Notes: generated from the sequence alone by a model not told the origin. Counted from the stretch's first letter, positions 20,622-30,233 are shown. The stretch: 64,000 bases of DNA from Pseudogymnoascus destructans (GCF_001641265.1 NW_020167525.1:1342501-1406500), one strand, 5' to 3'. Numbers and translations: made by a program.

Positions 20622-20860
20622 TGTAAGGCGGCCCTCACGTGAGGGCACGTGAGGTGTCACGCTCTTACAGTGGACCTGGCGGGCTCGGTAAATTAGGGCC
20701 TACGGGTTCCTGTATATAAGGGGCTGGAGGCTCGGAGTGAGGCCTCCAGTCAATAGTCGCTGTATATACGTAGACCTATTGTTACGCATTGAATCCTACT
20801 TCCTACCTACTGATCTGGTTCCCTGAGCTCCCGTGTGACCCTGGGTCCTACGACTTTACA
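20622..20860 (+). repeat. 5' LTR
   Basis: It starts TGTAAGGCGG and ends GACTTTACA, with TG...CA termini. A TATATAAG box at 20713-20720 marks the promoter. The palindromic CCTCACGTGAGG near 20632 contains an E-box-like CACGTG. Confidence 0.95.
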
Positions 20861-20863
20861 ATT

Positions 20864-20872
20864 CTATTGACT
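20864..20872 (+). promoter_or_regulatory. candidate self-priming primer-binding site
   Basis: CTATTGACT, 3 nt downstream of the 5' LTR, is the exact complement of AGTCAATAG at 20748-20756 inside the LTR, about 35 nt after the TATA box and so near the expected RNA 5' end. No TGG-type tRNA primer site is seen. Tf1/sushi-group chromoviruses are known to self-prime in this way; applying it here is an inference. Confidence 0.5.
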
Positions 20873-20900
20873 CAACCCATACTCAGCCTACCAGATCAGG

Positions 20901-22175
20901 ATGGCGAGCCAGGAAAAGAGGATTACCCGAGCGACCTCCGGAGGAGCGACTCCAGCGGCAGAAACCATCGAGGCCAGCCCACCGACTCTGGGCCCTGAAG
21001 CCAGCAGCTCCGCGACGAGCAAAGCGGACAGGATGCCGTCAAAGCTGGCCGCCCTCAAGAATAGGATCGAAGAAGAGAGGGCCTACTACAATACCATGGA
21101 AGAAGCCCTCCAAGTATTCCGACGATCGCACGGCGACGACTATAGCGCCTACCCGGAGGAAGTAAGGGTCTTCGCAGAAAGACAGGTCCGAATACAAGAA
21201 GAAGGACGCCGGAAAAGGCGACACCAAGACAGTGAGGAAGAATGGGAGGGGACCCCAAACGAGGAGGAACAAGAGACTGCCTCCGTAGTATCGCGAGAAG
21301 CAACCCCGTCGTATAGGCCTTTCGGCAAGGTCAAGGACCCTAAGGTCTACAAAGGCGAGTCGACACGAGAGCTCAACGAGTTTATGGCCTCAATCCGCGC
21401 TTCCTTCCGATACCAGCCAAGTTTCCCAACCGAGCAATCCAAGGTGGCCTTCGCCGCCCAATACCTTGAGAGCGACCCCATGAAGGAGTGGGACAACCGC
21501 TGCGCCTCGCAAGAGGAAGGGCTCGAGGACCCTTTAGATATCGCAGGGTTTGAAGAGTTCCTTCGCGACCTCCATATCGACCCAGCCAACCGGCAACGCA
21601 TTGCAGCCCTCAAATACAACGGCGCCCACCAGCGTAAGGGGCAGGGTATCCGCAAATTCGTTGCGTACCTCGAGGAATTGGAGCGGGAAATGGAGCCCTA
21701 CACCGAGTCCCAGAGGACCACCCACCTCCTGACGAAGTTACACCCAGAAATGAGGCAGCGCCTCCTTGAGGGTAGCTACGCTGAGCGTTCCACGACCCAC
21801 AGGGAGGCTGTTGTCAATATCCTAGCCATGCTGGAAATGAACAACCGGTGGGTAACCGAGAAGAATCCTTCTACGGATAGGCCCAACACAAGGGAGAATA
21901 AGGGAACCCTGCAGGGTGGCTTTCCAGCTCGGAAGGGCCACTTCAATAGCCACAAGTCGGGCAATCACCGGGAGCGAACGCCCTTCCAGGATCGCCGTCG
22001 ATCGGACCAACAACCTGCGCGCAAGCCAGCCGACACCCAAGGCGCAAGGCCTACCCAAGTAGGGAACGCCTGTTACAACTGTGGCAGACCAGGCCACTTT
22101 GCAAAGGACTGCCGTAGCCAGCACACTGGGCCGGGAGTCCGGAAGCTGGATACCCAACTCCTCAAGCGGGAGTGA
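20901..22175 (+). CDS. Gypsy element Gag (nucleocapsid) protein
   Basis: The 424-aa protein has a charged N-terminal region with a coiled-coil-like EEERAYYNTMEEALQVF. The capsid-like central part (residues about 140-320) includes EFMASIRASFRYQPSF and ALKYNGAHQRKGQGIRKFVAYLEEL. A CCHC zinc knuckle, CYNCGRPGHFAKDC, is near residue 391. It would form the virus-like particle and bind the element RNA. The frame ends in TGA at 22173-22175, and pol continues in the same frame 13 codons later, so a Gag-Pol fusion needs only readthrough of that stop. Confidence 0.92.
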   Translation: MASQEKRITRATSGGATPAAETIEASPPTLGPEASSSATSKADRMPSKLAALKNRIEEERAYYNTMEEALQVFRRSHGDDYSAYPEEVRVFAERQVRIQEEGRRKRRHQDSEEEWEGTPNEEEQETASVVSREATPSYRPFGKVKDPKVYKGESTRELNEFMASIRASFRYQPSFPTEQSKVAFAAQYLESDPMKEWDNRCASQEEGLEDPLDIAGFEEFLRDLHIDPANRQRIAALKYNGAHQRKGQGIRKFVAYLEELEREMEPYTESQRTTHLLTKLHPEMRQRLLEGSYAERSTTHREAVVNILAMLEMNNRWVTEKNPSTDRPNTRENKGTLQGGFPARKGHFNSHKSGNHRERTPFQDRRRSDQQPARKPADTQGARPTQVGNACYNCGRPGHFAKDCRSQHTGPGVRKLDTQLLKRE

Positions 22176-22214
22176 CTCCCTACCGAAGCCCTACGCCCTA
22201 CGCAGGCGAAGAGG

Positions 22215-25200
22215 ATGGAGATCGACATTGAAATCAAAGTAGGGCCTACCTGGCACAAGGCCAAGGCTCTACTCGATTCGGGGTCGGACGCGTCAACTAT
22301 CCACCCCCTCTTCGCAAAAGATAAGAGCCTAGAGTGCCGAGACAAGGGCCCACCTCGAGCGAGGGCTGTGGACGGCAAGGAGATTGCCATATACGGAGCG
22401 GCGACCGTACAGATCAAGGCCTGGGACCACTTTCGAAGGGAGACGACCGTAGACCAGACGTTCCTTTCCATGGATACCCCTGGTGTGGATGTTATCCTTG
22501 GAATGGACTGGATCGTACAGGTCAACCCCCAGATCGATTGGCAGACCCAGATATGGCGCTACCCCTTCGATATATCGAAGGCGATGGAGGTGGGTATTGA
22601 AGAGCTAGACAAAGGCGATACTGCCTTTGTCCTGGCGTTGACCTCGGAAGGAGCATTGGAACCCCAATGCCCAAGGGAGTACGCTGAATTCGCCGACGTC
22701 TTCTCTAAGGAGCGGGCAGAAGACCTACCCGAGCTGGGTAGGAAGACCCACGGTATCAATACCAGCATGCAAGAGCCGCCTTACGGCCCGGTATACAACC
22801 TATCTGAGACGGAGTTGGCCACACTCCGGGAATACCTTCAATCAAGCGAAAGGAAGGGTTGGATCCAGAGGAGCATAAGCCCAGCGGGCGCGCCCATACT
22901 GTTCGTACAGAAGAAGGACGGCAGTCTACGCCTCTGCGTGGATTATAGGGGTCTGAATAAGATCACCGTAAAGAATAGGCACCCCTTGCCGCTGATCACA
23001 GAGACCTTGGATTGGCTCCAAGGAGCAAAGGTCTTCACAAAGCTTGATATTAGGAACGCCTACCACAGGATCCGGATCCGCCCAGGCGACGAGTGGAAGA
23101 CCGCCTTCCGCACTCGTTACGGCCACTTTGAGTACAAAGTGATGCCTTTTGGCTTGGCCAACGCGCCAGCCACGTTTCAGGCCTATATGAACGAGACCCT
23201 CGAAGGGCTCGTTGATACGATATGCGTTGTATACCTCGACGATATCCTTATTTATTCCTCTAAAGAGGAGGAACATACCCACCACGTACAGGAGGTCCTA
23301 GGTCGCCTACGAGAGGCGAACCTATATGTAAAGCTCTCAAAGTGCGAGTTCAATACCAAACAGGTAGGCTTCCTTGGATATACCGTCACAACAGAAGGAG
23401 TGGCTATGGAAGGCGACCGGGTTGCTGCGATAGCTGAGTGGCCTACACCCAAGACCTACCGAGAGGTCCAGGTGTTTCTCGGCTTCGCCAACTTTTACCG
23501 ACGCTTCATAGAGCAGTACTCCTCTGTTGTGGCACCCTTGACTGGCCTTATGAAGGGGGCCAAGGCCGGTAAACAGACCGGGCCCTTTGTGTGGGGAGCA
23601 ATGCAGCAGGGCGCGTTCGATCGCCTCAAGGAGGCCTTCACCACAGCTCCCATGTTAGTCCATTTCGATCCAAGCTGTAAGATTAGACTTGAGACAGACT
23701 CCTCCGGATTCGGGTTGGCAGGGAATCTTTCCCAATATGTAGAAGAAACCCCAGAACGAAGGGGTGGGTGGCACCCAGTCGCCTTCTTCAGCAAAAAGCT
23801 GGAGCCAGCAGAGCTGAACTATGAGGTCCACGACCAAGAGCTCTTGGCGATCGTGAGATCTTTCGAACAGTGGAGGCATTACCTAGAGGGTAGCCAACAC
23901 CCAATCGAGGTCCTGACGGATCACAACAACCTGAAATACTTCATGGAAACCACCGCCCTCACAAGAAGGCAGGCGCGGTGGGCGCAGGCGTTGTCAGCCT
24001 ACGACTTCCAAATATCCTATCGAGCTGGCAAGACCAACCCCGCAGATGGGCCGTCTAGGAGACCAGACTATGAGGAAGAGAAGGGTAGCCAGAACGTGAT
24101 GCTTCCTACCCTTCGAAACAAGCTCCAGAAAGCCATACAGGCAGGAGAAGAAGCCCTGCAGATGAGGCGGGTAGTGGCTGACTTACAAGAAGTAGGCACC
24201 ACACTGGGCGAAGACCAGAGTAAGGACACCAAGAGTCCAGGTCTCGTTGTCCCTCGAGTTATGGTGGCAGCCATGGCTCAGGGAGAGAGCGCCTACAGTG
24301 CCACGGCCGAACCCTTAGCGGATCTGATCAAAACCCTTCAAGCGGCTGACGAGCTCGCTGTTCACAGGGCCAGAGAAGCAGGGTCGGCGTGGGCGAAGGG
24401 CTCTTCAGGTTGGAGAGTAGACGATGCAGGCATCCTACGCTTCAAGGGAGCGGCCTACGTGCCTCCCAATCAGGCAGTACGTATGGAAATCTTCAAGATT
24501 TGCCACGACGACCCTTTGGCTGGGCACTTCGGATATAAGAAGACCCAGGAACTGATCCGACGGAAATACTACTGGCCTGGATTAGACCAGGAAGCCAGGG
24601 AGTACGTACGTGGCTGCGATCGGTGCCAGCGGATCAAGCCGGTACGGCATAGACCCTACGGCGAAATGCAAGGCCTCAGAATGCCTACTAAGCCCTTTGA
24701 GTCCATAAGTATGGACTTCATCACAGATCTGCCGCCTAGTATAGGAGCAGACCAAGCTAAGGCTTCAGACTCCATTTTGGTAATCGTAGACCGATACACC
24801 AAGGTATCCAAATATATACCCTGCCGGAAGACCATTACTGCCACCGAGTTGGGGCGGGTCTTCCTTGAGTATTGGGTTAAGGACTTTGGAATTCCTGCTA
24901 AAATAATTACAGACCGCGGCAGCGTATTTACGTGCCACTTCTGGTCGGCCTTCTGTTTCCACCTCAAAGTACGGCGGAACCTATCGACTGCCTTCCACCC
25001 TCAATCTGACGGCCAGACGGAAAGGCAGAACCAGAATATTGAGGCCTACCTACGCCTACACTGCAATCAGCACCAGGACAATTGGGTAGAACTTCTTCAC
25101 TTCGCGGAGCTTACCTACAATAATGCCTTCCACGATTCCATCCAGATGTCGCCAAATCAGGCTCGATACGGTATCAACATCGACCTGCGGCAAGGGATCG

Positions 25201-25784
25201 AGGACGACCCCATGAGAAGGGAGGTGCCGGTTGCAAGAGACCGAGTCCAGAAGATCCTCGACCTACGAAAGGAGCTTGAAGAGGCCTGGGCGAGATCGAA
25301 GGAAGCCCAAGTCCGAGGATATAACAAGATCCACAAGCCAATGCAGTTCATGGTCGGCGAACGGGTGTGGCTTTCTGCCAAGAATATCAGAACCACCCAG
25401 CCAAGTAGGAAGCTAGGTCACCGGTGGCTCGGACCGTATGAGATCACCGGGCGGATAGGTAAACAGGCGTATCGATTGAGGCTTCCCCCACGGTATAAGG
25501 CGATTCACGACGTGTTCCACGTCTCCCTACTCGAGAGGTATCGGGAAGGCGTTGAGAAGGCCGATCCTCCACCAGATCCAGAGATCGTGGATGGGGAAGA
25601 AGAATACAAGGTCGAGGCAGTCCTAGACCACAGGACTGTGCGGAGGGGTAGAGGAATCCGAGAGGAATACCTGATTAGGTGGGCAGGCTACACTGCAGCT
25701 GACGATCAGTGGGTTCCAAAGCTTGACGTAGGACTACCGTTAATCAAGGCATATCACAAGGAACAGACGCAGAAGGCAATGTAG
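22215..25784 (+). CDS. Gypsy element Pol polyprotein with chromodomain
   Basis: 1189 aa from the first methionine. Domains in order: aspartic protease (LLDSGSDAST, about 19-28), reverse transcriptase (FVQKKDGSLRLCVDYRGLNK; catalytic YLDD near 339), RNase H (LETDSSGFGLAG near 491), integrase zinc finger (HFGYKKTQELI...CDRCQR, about 775-802), integrase core (MDFITDLP near 833, TDRGSVF near 898, ERQNQNIEAYLR near 933) and a chromodomain (YKVEAVLDHRTVRRGRG and LIRWAGY, about 1130-1180). All catalytic residues I can check are present, so the protein looks functional. The chromodomain usually targets integration to modified chromatin. It is in the same frame as gag. Confidence 0.95.
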   Translation: MEIDIEIKVGPTWHKAKALLDSGSDASTIHPLFAKDKSLECRDKGPPRARAVDGKEIAIYGAATVQIKAWDHFRRETTVDQTFLSMDTPGVDVILGMDWIVQVNPQIDWQTQIWRYPFDISKAMEVGIEELDKGDTAFVLALTSEGALEPQCPREYAEFADVFSKERAEDLPELGRKTHGINTSMQEPPYGPVYNLSETELATLREYLQSSERKGWIQRSISPAGAPILFVQKKDGSLRLCVDYRGLNKITVKNRHPLPLITETLDWLQGAKVFTKLDIRNAYHRIRIRPGDEWKTAFRTRYGHFEYKVMPFGLANAPATFQAYMNETLEGLVDTICVVYLDDILIYSSKEEEHTHHVQEVLGRLREANLYVKLSKCEFNTKQVGFLGYTVTTEGVAMEGDRVAAIAEWPTPKTYREVQVFLGFANFYRRFIEQYSSVVAPLTGLMKGAKAGKQTGPFVWGAMQQGAFDRLKEAFTTAPMLVHFDPSCKIRLETDSSGFGLAGNLSQYVEETPERRGGWHPVAFFSKKLEPAELNYEVHDQELLAIVRSFEQWRHYLEGSQHPIEVLTDHNNLKYFMETTALTRRQARWAQALSAYDFQISYRAGKTNPADGPSRRPDYEEEKGSQNVMLPTLRNKLQKAIQAGEEALQMRRVVADLQEVGTTLGEDQSKDTKSPGLVVPRVMVAAMAQGESAYSATAEPLADLIKTLQAADELAVHRAREAGSAWAKGSSGWRVDDAGILRFKGAAYVPPNQAVRMEIFKICHDDPLAGHFGYKKTQELIRRKYYWPGLDQEAREYVRGCDRCQRIKPVRHRPYGEMQGLRMPTKPFESISMDFITDLPPSIGADQAKASDSILVIVDRYTKVSKYIPCRKTITATELGRVFLEYWVKDFGIPAKIITDRGSVFTCHFWSAFCFHLKVRRNLSTAFHPQSDGQTERQNQNIEAYLRLHCNQHQDNWVELLHFAELTYNNAFHDSIQMSPNQARYGINIDLRQGIEDDPMRREVPVARDRVQKILDLRKELEEAWARSKEAQVRGYNKIHKPMQFMVGERVWLSAKNIRTTQPSRKLGHRWLGPYEITGRIGKQAYRLRLPPRYKAIHDVFHVSLLERYREGVEKADPPPDPEIVDGEEEYKVEAVLDHRTVRRGRGIREEYLIRWAGYTAADDQWVPKLDVGLPLIKAYHKEQTQKAM

Positions 25785-25793
25785 TGTATTGTC

Positions 25794-27049
25794 CTAAACT
25801 AAGGGAAAAAACAACGCGTCAAGTTCCGAAGGAGAAGGGCTCACAGACCCAGAAGCAGACCCCGACCCAGACCTAGAAGAAATGCGCGCGTCAGACAAGG
25901 GGGCGACGACGGGGGCAGGGCGTGGATTGAAGCGCCACTGGTCTGGACGCACAAACAAACGCTCAAAAAGAGCACGATCGTAATCCGCAGGCGTAGGCAG
26001 GAGAATAGGTCCTACCGACAAGGGCGCGGAGGGCAGGACAGGCCTCACTCGAGCTACCCACAGGGTCAGCAAAACGTCCAGGAAGGATGGGAATCACAAA
26101 CCTACGACAAACTTCAGGGCGGCGACGTGGGCGTTGAGGCCAACCTGGTAGGCGTCTAGAGCCGCATCAGTAGCGGCGTGGAACATAGCAGCAGCAGCCT
26201 TGAGAGCCTTGGTTTTGGCCTGATCCAGCTCAGCAAGGGTCTCAGCGTGGTGAAGAAGGGCTTGGCGTGGGTCGTTGAGGTTGCGGACGACGGGGCCCCC
26301 AGCCTCAGGGAGAGGCGCAACAGGTTCCTCGTGGAAGGACGTAGCAGCTCTCTTACCCTTATTCTTGACCTTCAGGGTGCGAGGCTCCTTGCCCTTATCA
26401 GCGGTAGTGAACTCGCGTTGGGCAAAGAGGAGGGAGGCCAGAGCCTCACGGGTGGCGACCGAATTATGTTCCAGCCCAGCGTCCTCGTCGTCAGCGCAAC
26501 AGTTCAAATAGGCGTCGGACTTGAGCTGCAGGGCAGTGAGGGCATCCTTCTGATCAGGACCGACCTGCCTGGTTGTCAGCATATCCCACTAAGAAGGAAA
26601 AGGAGGCCTACCGGAACGCAGTGGTGGTTTCCTTGGAGACAGTCGCCGCACTTGTCCAAGCCAACAGGGACCCAGCAGATCTGTCCAGGATAGTTGTAAT
26701 AGGTGACTGAACACTTGACGCAGCAGTCGCGGGAGCCTGCGCGAAGGGGACCAACAGACTCTGGAACTGGGCGGCGCGCAGAAAGCTTCCACCCCAGCGC
26801 CGTACGCATCTCCTTGGCGGCCAACTGAGCAGCGACCTCCTCCTCCTCCTCTGGAGCGTCCTCAACCGAAGGTGATCGGTAGGGACGCACGGTGCGAGGG
26901 CGAGAGGTGGACGCAACGGAAGCAGGACCGAAGGGAGTAGGGGTGGCAGGTGACTCCAACTCGGGAGACCCAGACATCTGGGCGGAAGAGCACTTGAGAG
27001 GGGTGGTGACAGGCGCCACTGTCTTCTTGGGCTGCTTGCGCGGAGCCAT
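25794..27049 (-). CDS. antisense gene inside the LTR element
   Basis: Three minus-strand frames lie between pol and the 3' LTR. From 27049, MAPRKQPKKTVAPVTTPLKC leads to a Pro/Ser-rich region, EEEEEVAAQLAAKEMRTALGW and a cysteine-rich segment CCVKCSVTYYNYPG...CGDCLQGNHHCVPV. A second frame (26094-26582, TALQLKSDAYLNC...) and a third (25794-26072) follow. The second connects in frame with the first if 23 nt (GTAGGCCTCC...CTTAG) are removed, too short for a normal intron, so the exact structure is unresolved. A GTAGGT...TAG intron may join the third. The product would be an alpha-helical, zinc-binding-like protein of unknown role, encoded antisense to gag-pol. Gene status rests on open frames and composition only. 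Confidence 0.5.
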
Positions 27050-27427
27050 GATTGACGGAACTAATCCACAGATCAGTCCCTGAAGACGCGGAAGGGAGGT
27101 AAATACCTTGCGAAGAGGGAGTAATCCTTGAAGCAAACCTTGGAAGAGGATCAAAAGGAAGAACCCAAGAACCCAGAAGAGCGGGCACTTGGTGTGAGGT
27201 TGTGTGAGGAAAGTAGGAAGTTGGGTAGGAAGTGGGAGTTAAGCGCGATGCCCACAACAACTGGGGGTGGCCGCGGCACAACAACAAGGGGGGTCACGGG
27301 ACCCCCCTGACAGGCGCGAGTTCGATAACAACAACCCACCCTACGCGCGAGCAAACAAGCCAAACAAGCCCAAACAAGGGCGCAATCAGCCCTGATCTCT
27401 ATGCCTGGAATTGGGGGCAATTCCCTA

Positions 27428-27442
27428 GAAGGGGGAGGTAAT
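27428..27442 (+). promoter_or_regulatory. polypurine tract
   Basis: GAAGGGGGAGGTAAT directly before the 3' LTR is the expected plus-strand primer for reverse transcription. Confidence 0.75.
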
Positions 27443-27681
27443 TGTAAGGCGGCCCTCACGTGAGGGCACGTGAGGTGTCACGCTCTTACAGTGGACCTGG
27501 CGGGCTCGGTAAATTAGGGCCTACGGGTTCCTGTATATAAGGGGCTGGAGGCTCGGAGTGAGGCCTCCAGTCAATAGTCGCTGTATATACGTAGACCTAT
27601 TGTTACGCATTGAATCCTACTTCCTACCTACTGATCTGGTTCCCTGAGCTCCCGTGTGACCCTGGGTCCTACGACTTTACA
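27443..27681 (+). repeat. 3' LTR
   Basis: 239 bp, read as identical to the 5' LTR, and followed by the target-site repeat GTCGG. Confidence 0.95.
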
Positions 27682-27830
27682 GTCGGTATCTCCCGGTAAT
27701 GTCGCATTGCATAGAGCCACATATGCCGGTATGCAATGTCGAGACGATCGACCCGCCCTGGCTTAACTACAAAGGTAGACTCGGCGACCTCGAGGGTGTA
27801 CTGATCGTCCATCCTTCTCGTTATGCGACA
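27682..27830 (-). pseudogene. DUF3723 pseudogene, 5' fragment (upstream of the LTR element)
   Basis: The minus strand reads DDQYTLEVAESTFVVKPGR, then LDIAYRHMWLYAMRHYREIP. This aligns with TETTFRLVKGN and LGYLQMIAFAMKDYRDLP of the DUF3723 gene at 4991-8121. Everything N-terminal to this point is missing and is replaced, in another frame, by the NLR gene. The frame continues across the LTR element into 20616-19919. Confidence 0.8.
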
Positions 27831-29571
27831 CCTTTGTCTCAACCACATCCTCAATCGCTTTCAAGTGATCCGATTGAAAAGGCACAGCCGCATGAGGAAG
27901 GTACGCCGCCCATTTTGCCCTACTATCCCAGTCGCTGTGCACGTATCGCTCCGCCATAATGCCTAATGCCTTCGCCGTGAACATCTCCAGTCGGTTATGA
28001 TAAGCCAGCCAACTCCGCATAGCTAGCCTAACAAGCCGATGAAGGTCAAATGACTTGTCCCGCCGGCCGTCCCATATCGGGCCATCTAGGCGTGAGGTAA
28101 TAAGAGAAAAGGCCTGAAGTGTGCCCATTGCTTTGCTGAATTTAAGAGTGCTATTCTCGTTGTAAATGAGAGACCCCGGAATCGCCTGTGGATCGAGCAT
28201 GCTCATGACAGAGAGGATCTCGGCAGCTAGCGGGTCCCTTTTTTGAATGAACTCAAACGACAGGCTCCATGTCGTTGCTATCGGGTTGCGGATTTCGTCG
28301 TCCCGGTAGTCGTCATCGAAGTCTTCGCTGAGGAGCTCGATCTTATCTTTGTCGCTTGAGCGGTAGATCTCTAGGTAGCTAGGGATAGAAAGGAAGTTCT
28401 GTTTTATGAATGACGACGCTTGAACGAGTGCGAGAGGTATGCCGCAGAGTTCCTCGCTCAGCTCTTTGAGATCGTTGAAGGTATTGTCTTCCACGCCAAG
28501 GCGGGTATCAAGCAATGTAATTGACTCCTCGAGGGACAGTGCTCCGAGCAAAATTGAGTTTCTCTTCGCGAATTCCATTCCTACCCTTCCATCGCGAGTT
28601 GACATAAGTATAGAGCCGTTATCCGAGCGTGGTATTGACTGCGACAGTTTGCCAGATCCGTAGAACAGGTCATAATCGTCGGCGTTGTCTAGTAAAAGCG
28701 TCCATTTGCCCGACTTCGGACTTTCAAGATAATCCTTCACTAGCTCTATCTTGTTGGACAAGGGGTTCTCGCATCCTTTGATTTTTACGAGCCTCGCTAT
28801 CTCGGCGCACGTCTTGTTCATTCGAGACATACTACTTGCGTGGATCCAGAACACCGAGTGAGTGTCCGAGTCCTTGAACCGATGCGCATATTGCAGCAGC
28901 AGTCGAGTCTTTCCCACCCCACCAAGCCCAATGACAGAGATTCGGCGATGTTTATCTTCACCTGCTAGCAACTTTTCTAGCGACGCTATAGTATCCTTTC
29001 GTCCAGCAAAATCGTCCGTCCAGACAGTAGGAGCAATGAAATGCTTGACGTGCACTTCAACCTCGACTTCGACTTTCTTGGGCGTCTCTGCCATAGCGCT
29101 CAACTTCTGCAAGATCGAGCCGGCTGTTGCGGCTGTATACGCCCCGTGATAGTGGTTGATAACCGACAGCAACTGCGCCAGACCCGCTGCCACGGCTGCG
29201 ACATCTTTGTCGTGGAAGACACTCGTGAGGGCCTTCCAGTTTCTCTTCCATCCTGCATCACCCGCTGAGGGCGCCACCTTCTCCAGTATCGCCTTCAACT
29301 TGAGAACCTCCTGATGGCAGGCGTTAATAACCGGAACAAGCGCCTTGCATGCCTCCTCCTCAAGTTCGTCTGCCTGGGTCTGCTTCCATGTTATGTGCAG
29401 CGCATGCGAAATGAGGGGTAGTTGATCTTGTAACGTCCAAAACTCCCTCGGCAGGCTTGTGGTGTCATCTTTGTAGTCCTTTATCCGCCGCAGCACCTGC
29501 GAGCTGAAACTGACAAGCTGGAGAGTACTCGAAATGATCCCGATAAGGGCCAGCGCTTCAGCGCCAGACAT
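27763..29571 (-). CDS. NLR-type protein: SesA/NACHT_N-like N-terminus plus NB-ARC, C-terminally truncated
   Basis: 602 aa as written. Residues 1-60 (MSGAEALALIGIISSTLQLV...) resemble the NACHT_N/SesA N-terminal domain of fungal NLRs. The nucleotide-binding domain has Walker A GLGGVGKT (215-222), Walker B-like WTLLLDNADDYD (about 292-303), SILMSTRDG, GIPLAL near 378 and a helical end LHRLVRLAMRSWL. A TPR or other repeat domain would normally follow. Here the protein runs to AAYLPHAAVPFQSDH and then reads about 25 codons out of frame through a DUF3723 fragment before stopping. Such proteins act in fungal allorecognition or programmed cell death. Loss of the sensor repeats suggests an altered or dead gene. 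Confidence 0.85.
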   Translation of the reverse strand: MSGAEALALIGIISSTLQLVSFSSQVLRRIKDYKDDTTSLPREFWTLQDQLPLISHALHITWKQTQADELEEEACKALVPVINACHQEVLKLKAILEKVAPSAGDAGWKRNWKALTSVFHDKDVAAVAAGLAQLLSVINHYHGAYTAATAGSILQKLSAMAETPKKVEVEVEVHVKHFIAPTVWTDDFAGRKDTIASLEKLLAGEDKHRRISVIGLGGVGKTRLLLQYAHRFKDSDTHSVFWIHASSMSRMNKTCAEIARLVKIKGCENPLSNKIELVKDYLESPKSGKWTLLLDNADDYDLFYGSGKLSQSIPRSDNGSILMSTRDGRVGMEFAKRNSILLGALSLEESITLLDTRLGVEDNTFNDLKELSEELCGIPLALVQASSFIKQNFLSIPSYLEIYRSSDKDKIELLSEDFDDDYRDDEIRNPIATTWSLSFEFIQKRDPLAAEILSVMSMLDPQAIPGSLIYNENSTLKFSKAMGTLQAFSLITSRLDGPIWDGRRDKSFDLHRLVRLAMRSWLAYHNRLEMFTAKALGIMAERYVHSDWDSRAKWAAYLPHAAVPFQSDHLKAIEDVVETKVSHNEKDGRSVHPRGRRVYLCS

Positions 29572-30233
29572 TCCGAAGGTATAGCCGCCGCGAGGGTCGG
29601 CGCGCTTTCCGGTGTGAATATGGTGTTATGCGTGTGATAGCACAAGCGCATTCGTAATTTACAACATGGAAAACAGCGTAGAGTGGGTAATTGCGATACC
29701 GCCACAATACCCCTCATCACATGAAGAAGACGCTCTGGGGGTCAGGTAGGGCTGAACTATGCTTAGGCAGCAAACTATTTCTGGATTGTCGCACTGTAAT
29801 GAGACGCGGCCCCAAAACACAGCCTCATGGGAAGTCGCAGCCTTCATTCCCACCAAGCATTAAAGAGGCTTGGTTAAAGAGGCTTGGAAGCCTTCGCTGT
29901 GAGGCTTTCTGGTGTGTGCATACCCTCTGCCATTAGCCAGGGTCCAGAGTTCGGATATACGCCCCGGGCCGGGGCGGGCTAGCAAGGTTCGGGCCTTACT
30001 AGATGGATGAATGGAACGCTCCGTGCCACCATCCTGAAGCCTCGTGCCTTCTTATCACCTGATTCCATGGCTCGGGACGAAAAGAAAAGAATTAATTCTC
30101 CTCTCAGAGGGATATTTAGTCTAGCAGAGAGATCTTTGGAATACATGCATTCTTCTCTATTTGATGATTAAGCTATGTTGCCAATATGATACTTATGTTT
30201 GACGAGAAATTAAGTTGGGGGACCTCATAACGC
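29572..30233. other. no gene seen
   Basis: Intergenic DNA upstream of the NLR gene; no supportable coding or RNA feature. AAAGAGGCTTGG is tandemly repeated near 29863-29887. Confidence 0.4.

Larger units (their letters stand above)
20622..27681 (+). mobile_element. full-length Ty3/Gypsy chromovirus LTR retrotransposon
   Basis: The 7060-bp element has 239-bp LTRs (20622-20860, 27443-27681) that I read as identical, flanked by the 5-bp target duplication GTCGG (20617-20621 and 27682-27686). Gag, protease, reverse transcriptase, RNase H, integrase and a C-terminal chromodomain appear in that order, which is the Ty3/Gypsy chromovirus arrangement. A polypurine tract (GAAGGGGGAGG, about 27428-27438) precedes the 3' LTR. 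All coding regions are open apart from the single TGA between gag and pol. Identical LTRs imply recent insertion. It lies inside a DUF3723 copy. Confidence 0.95.
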
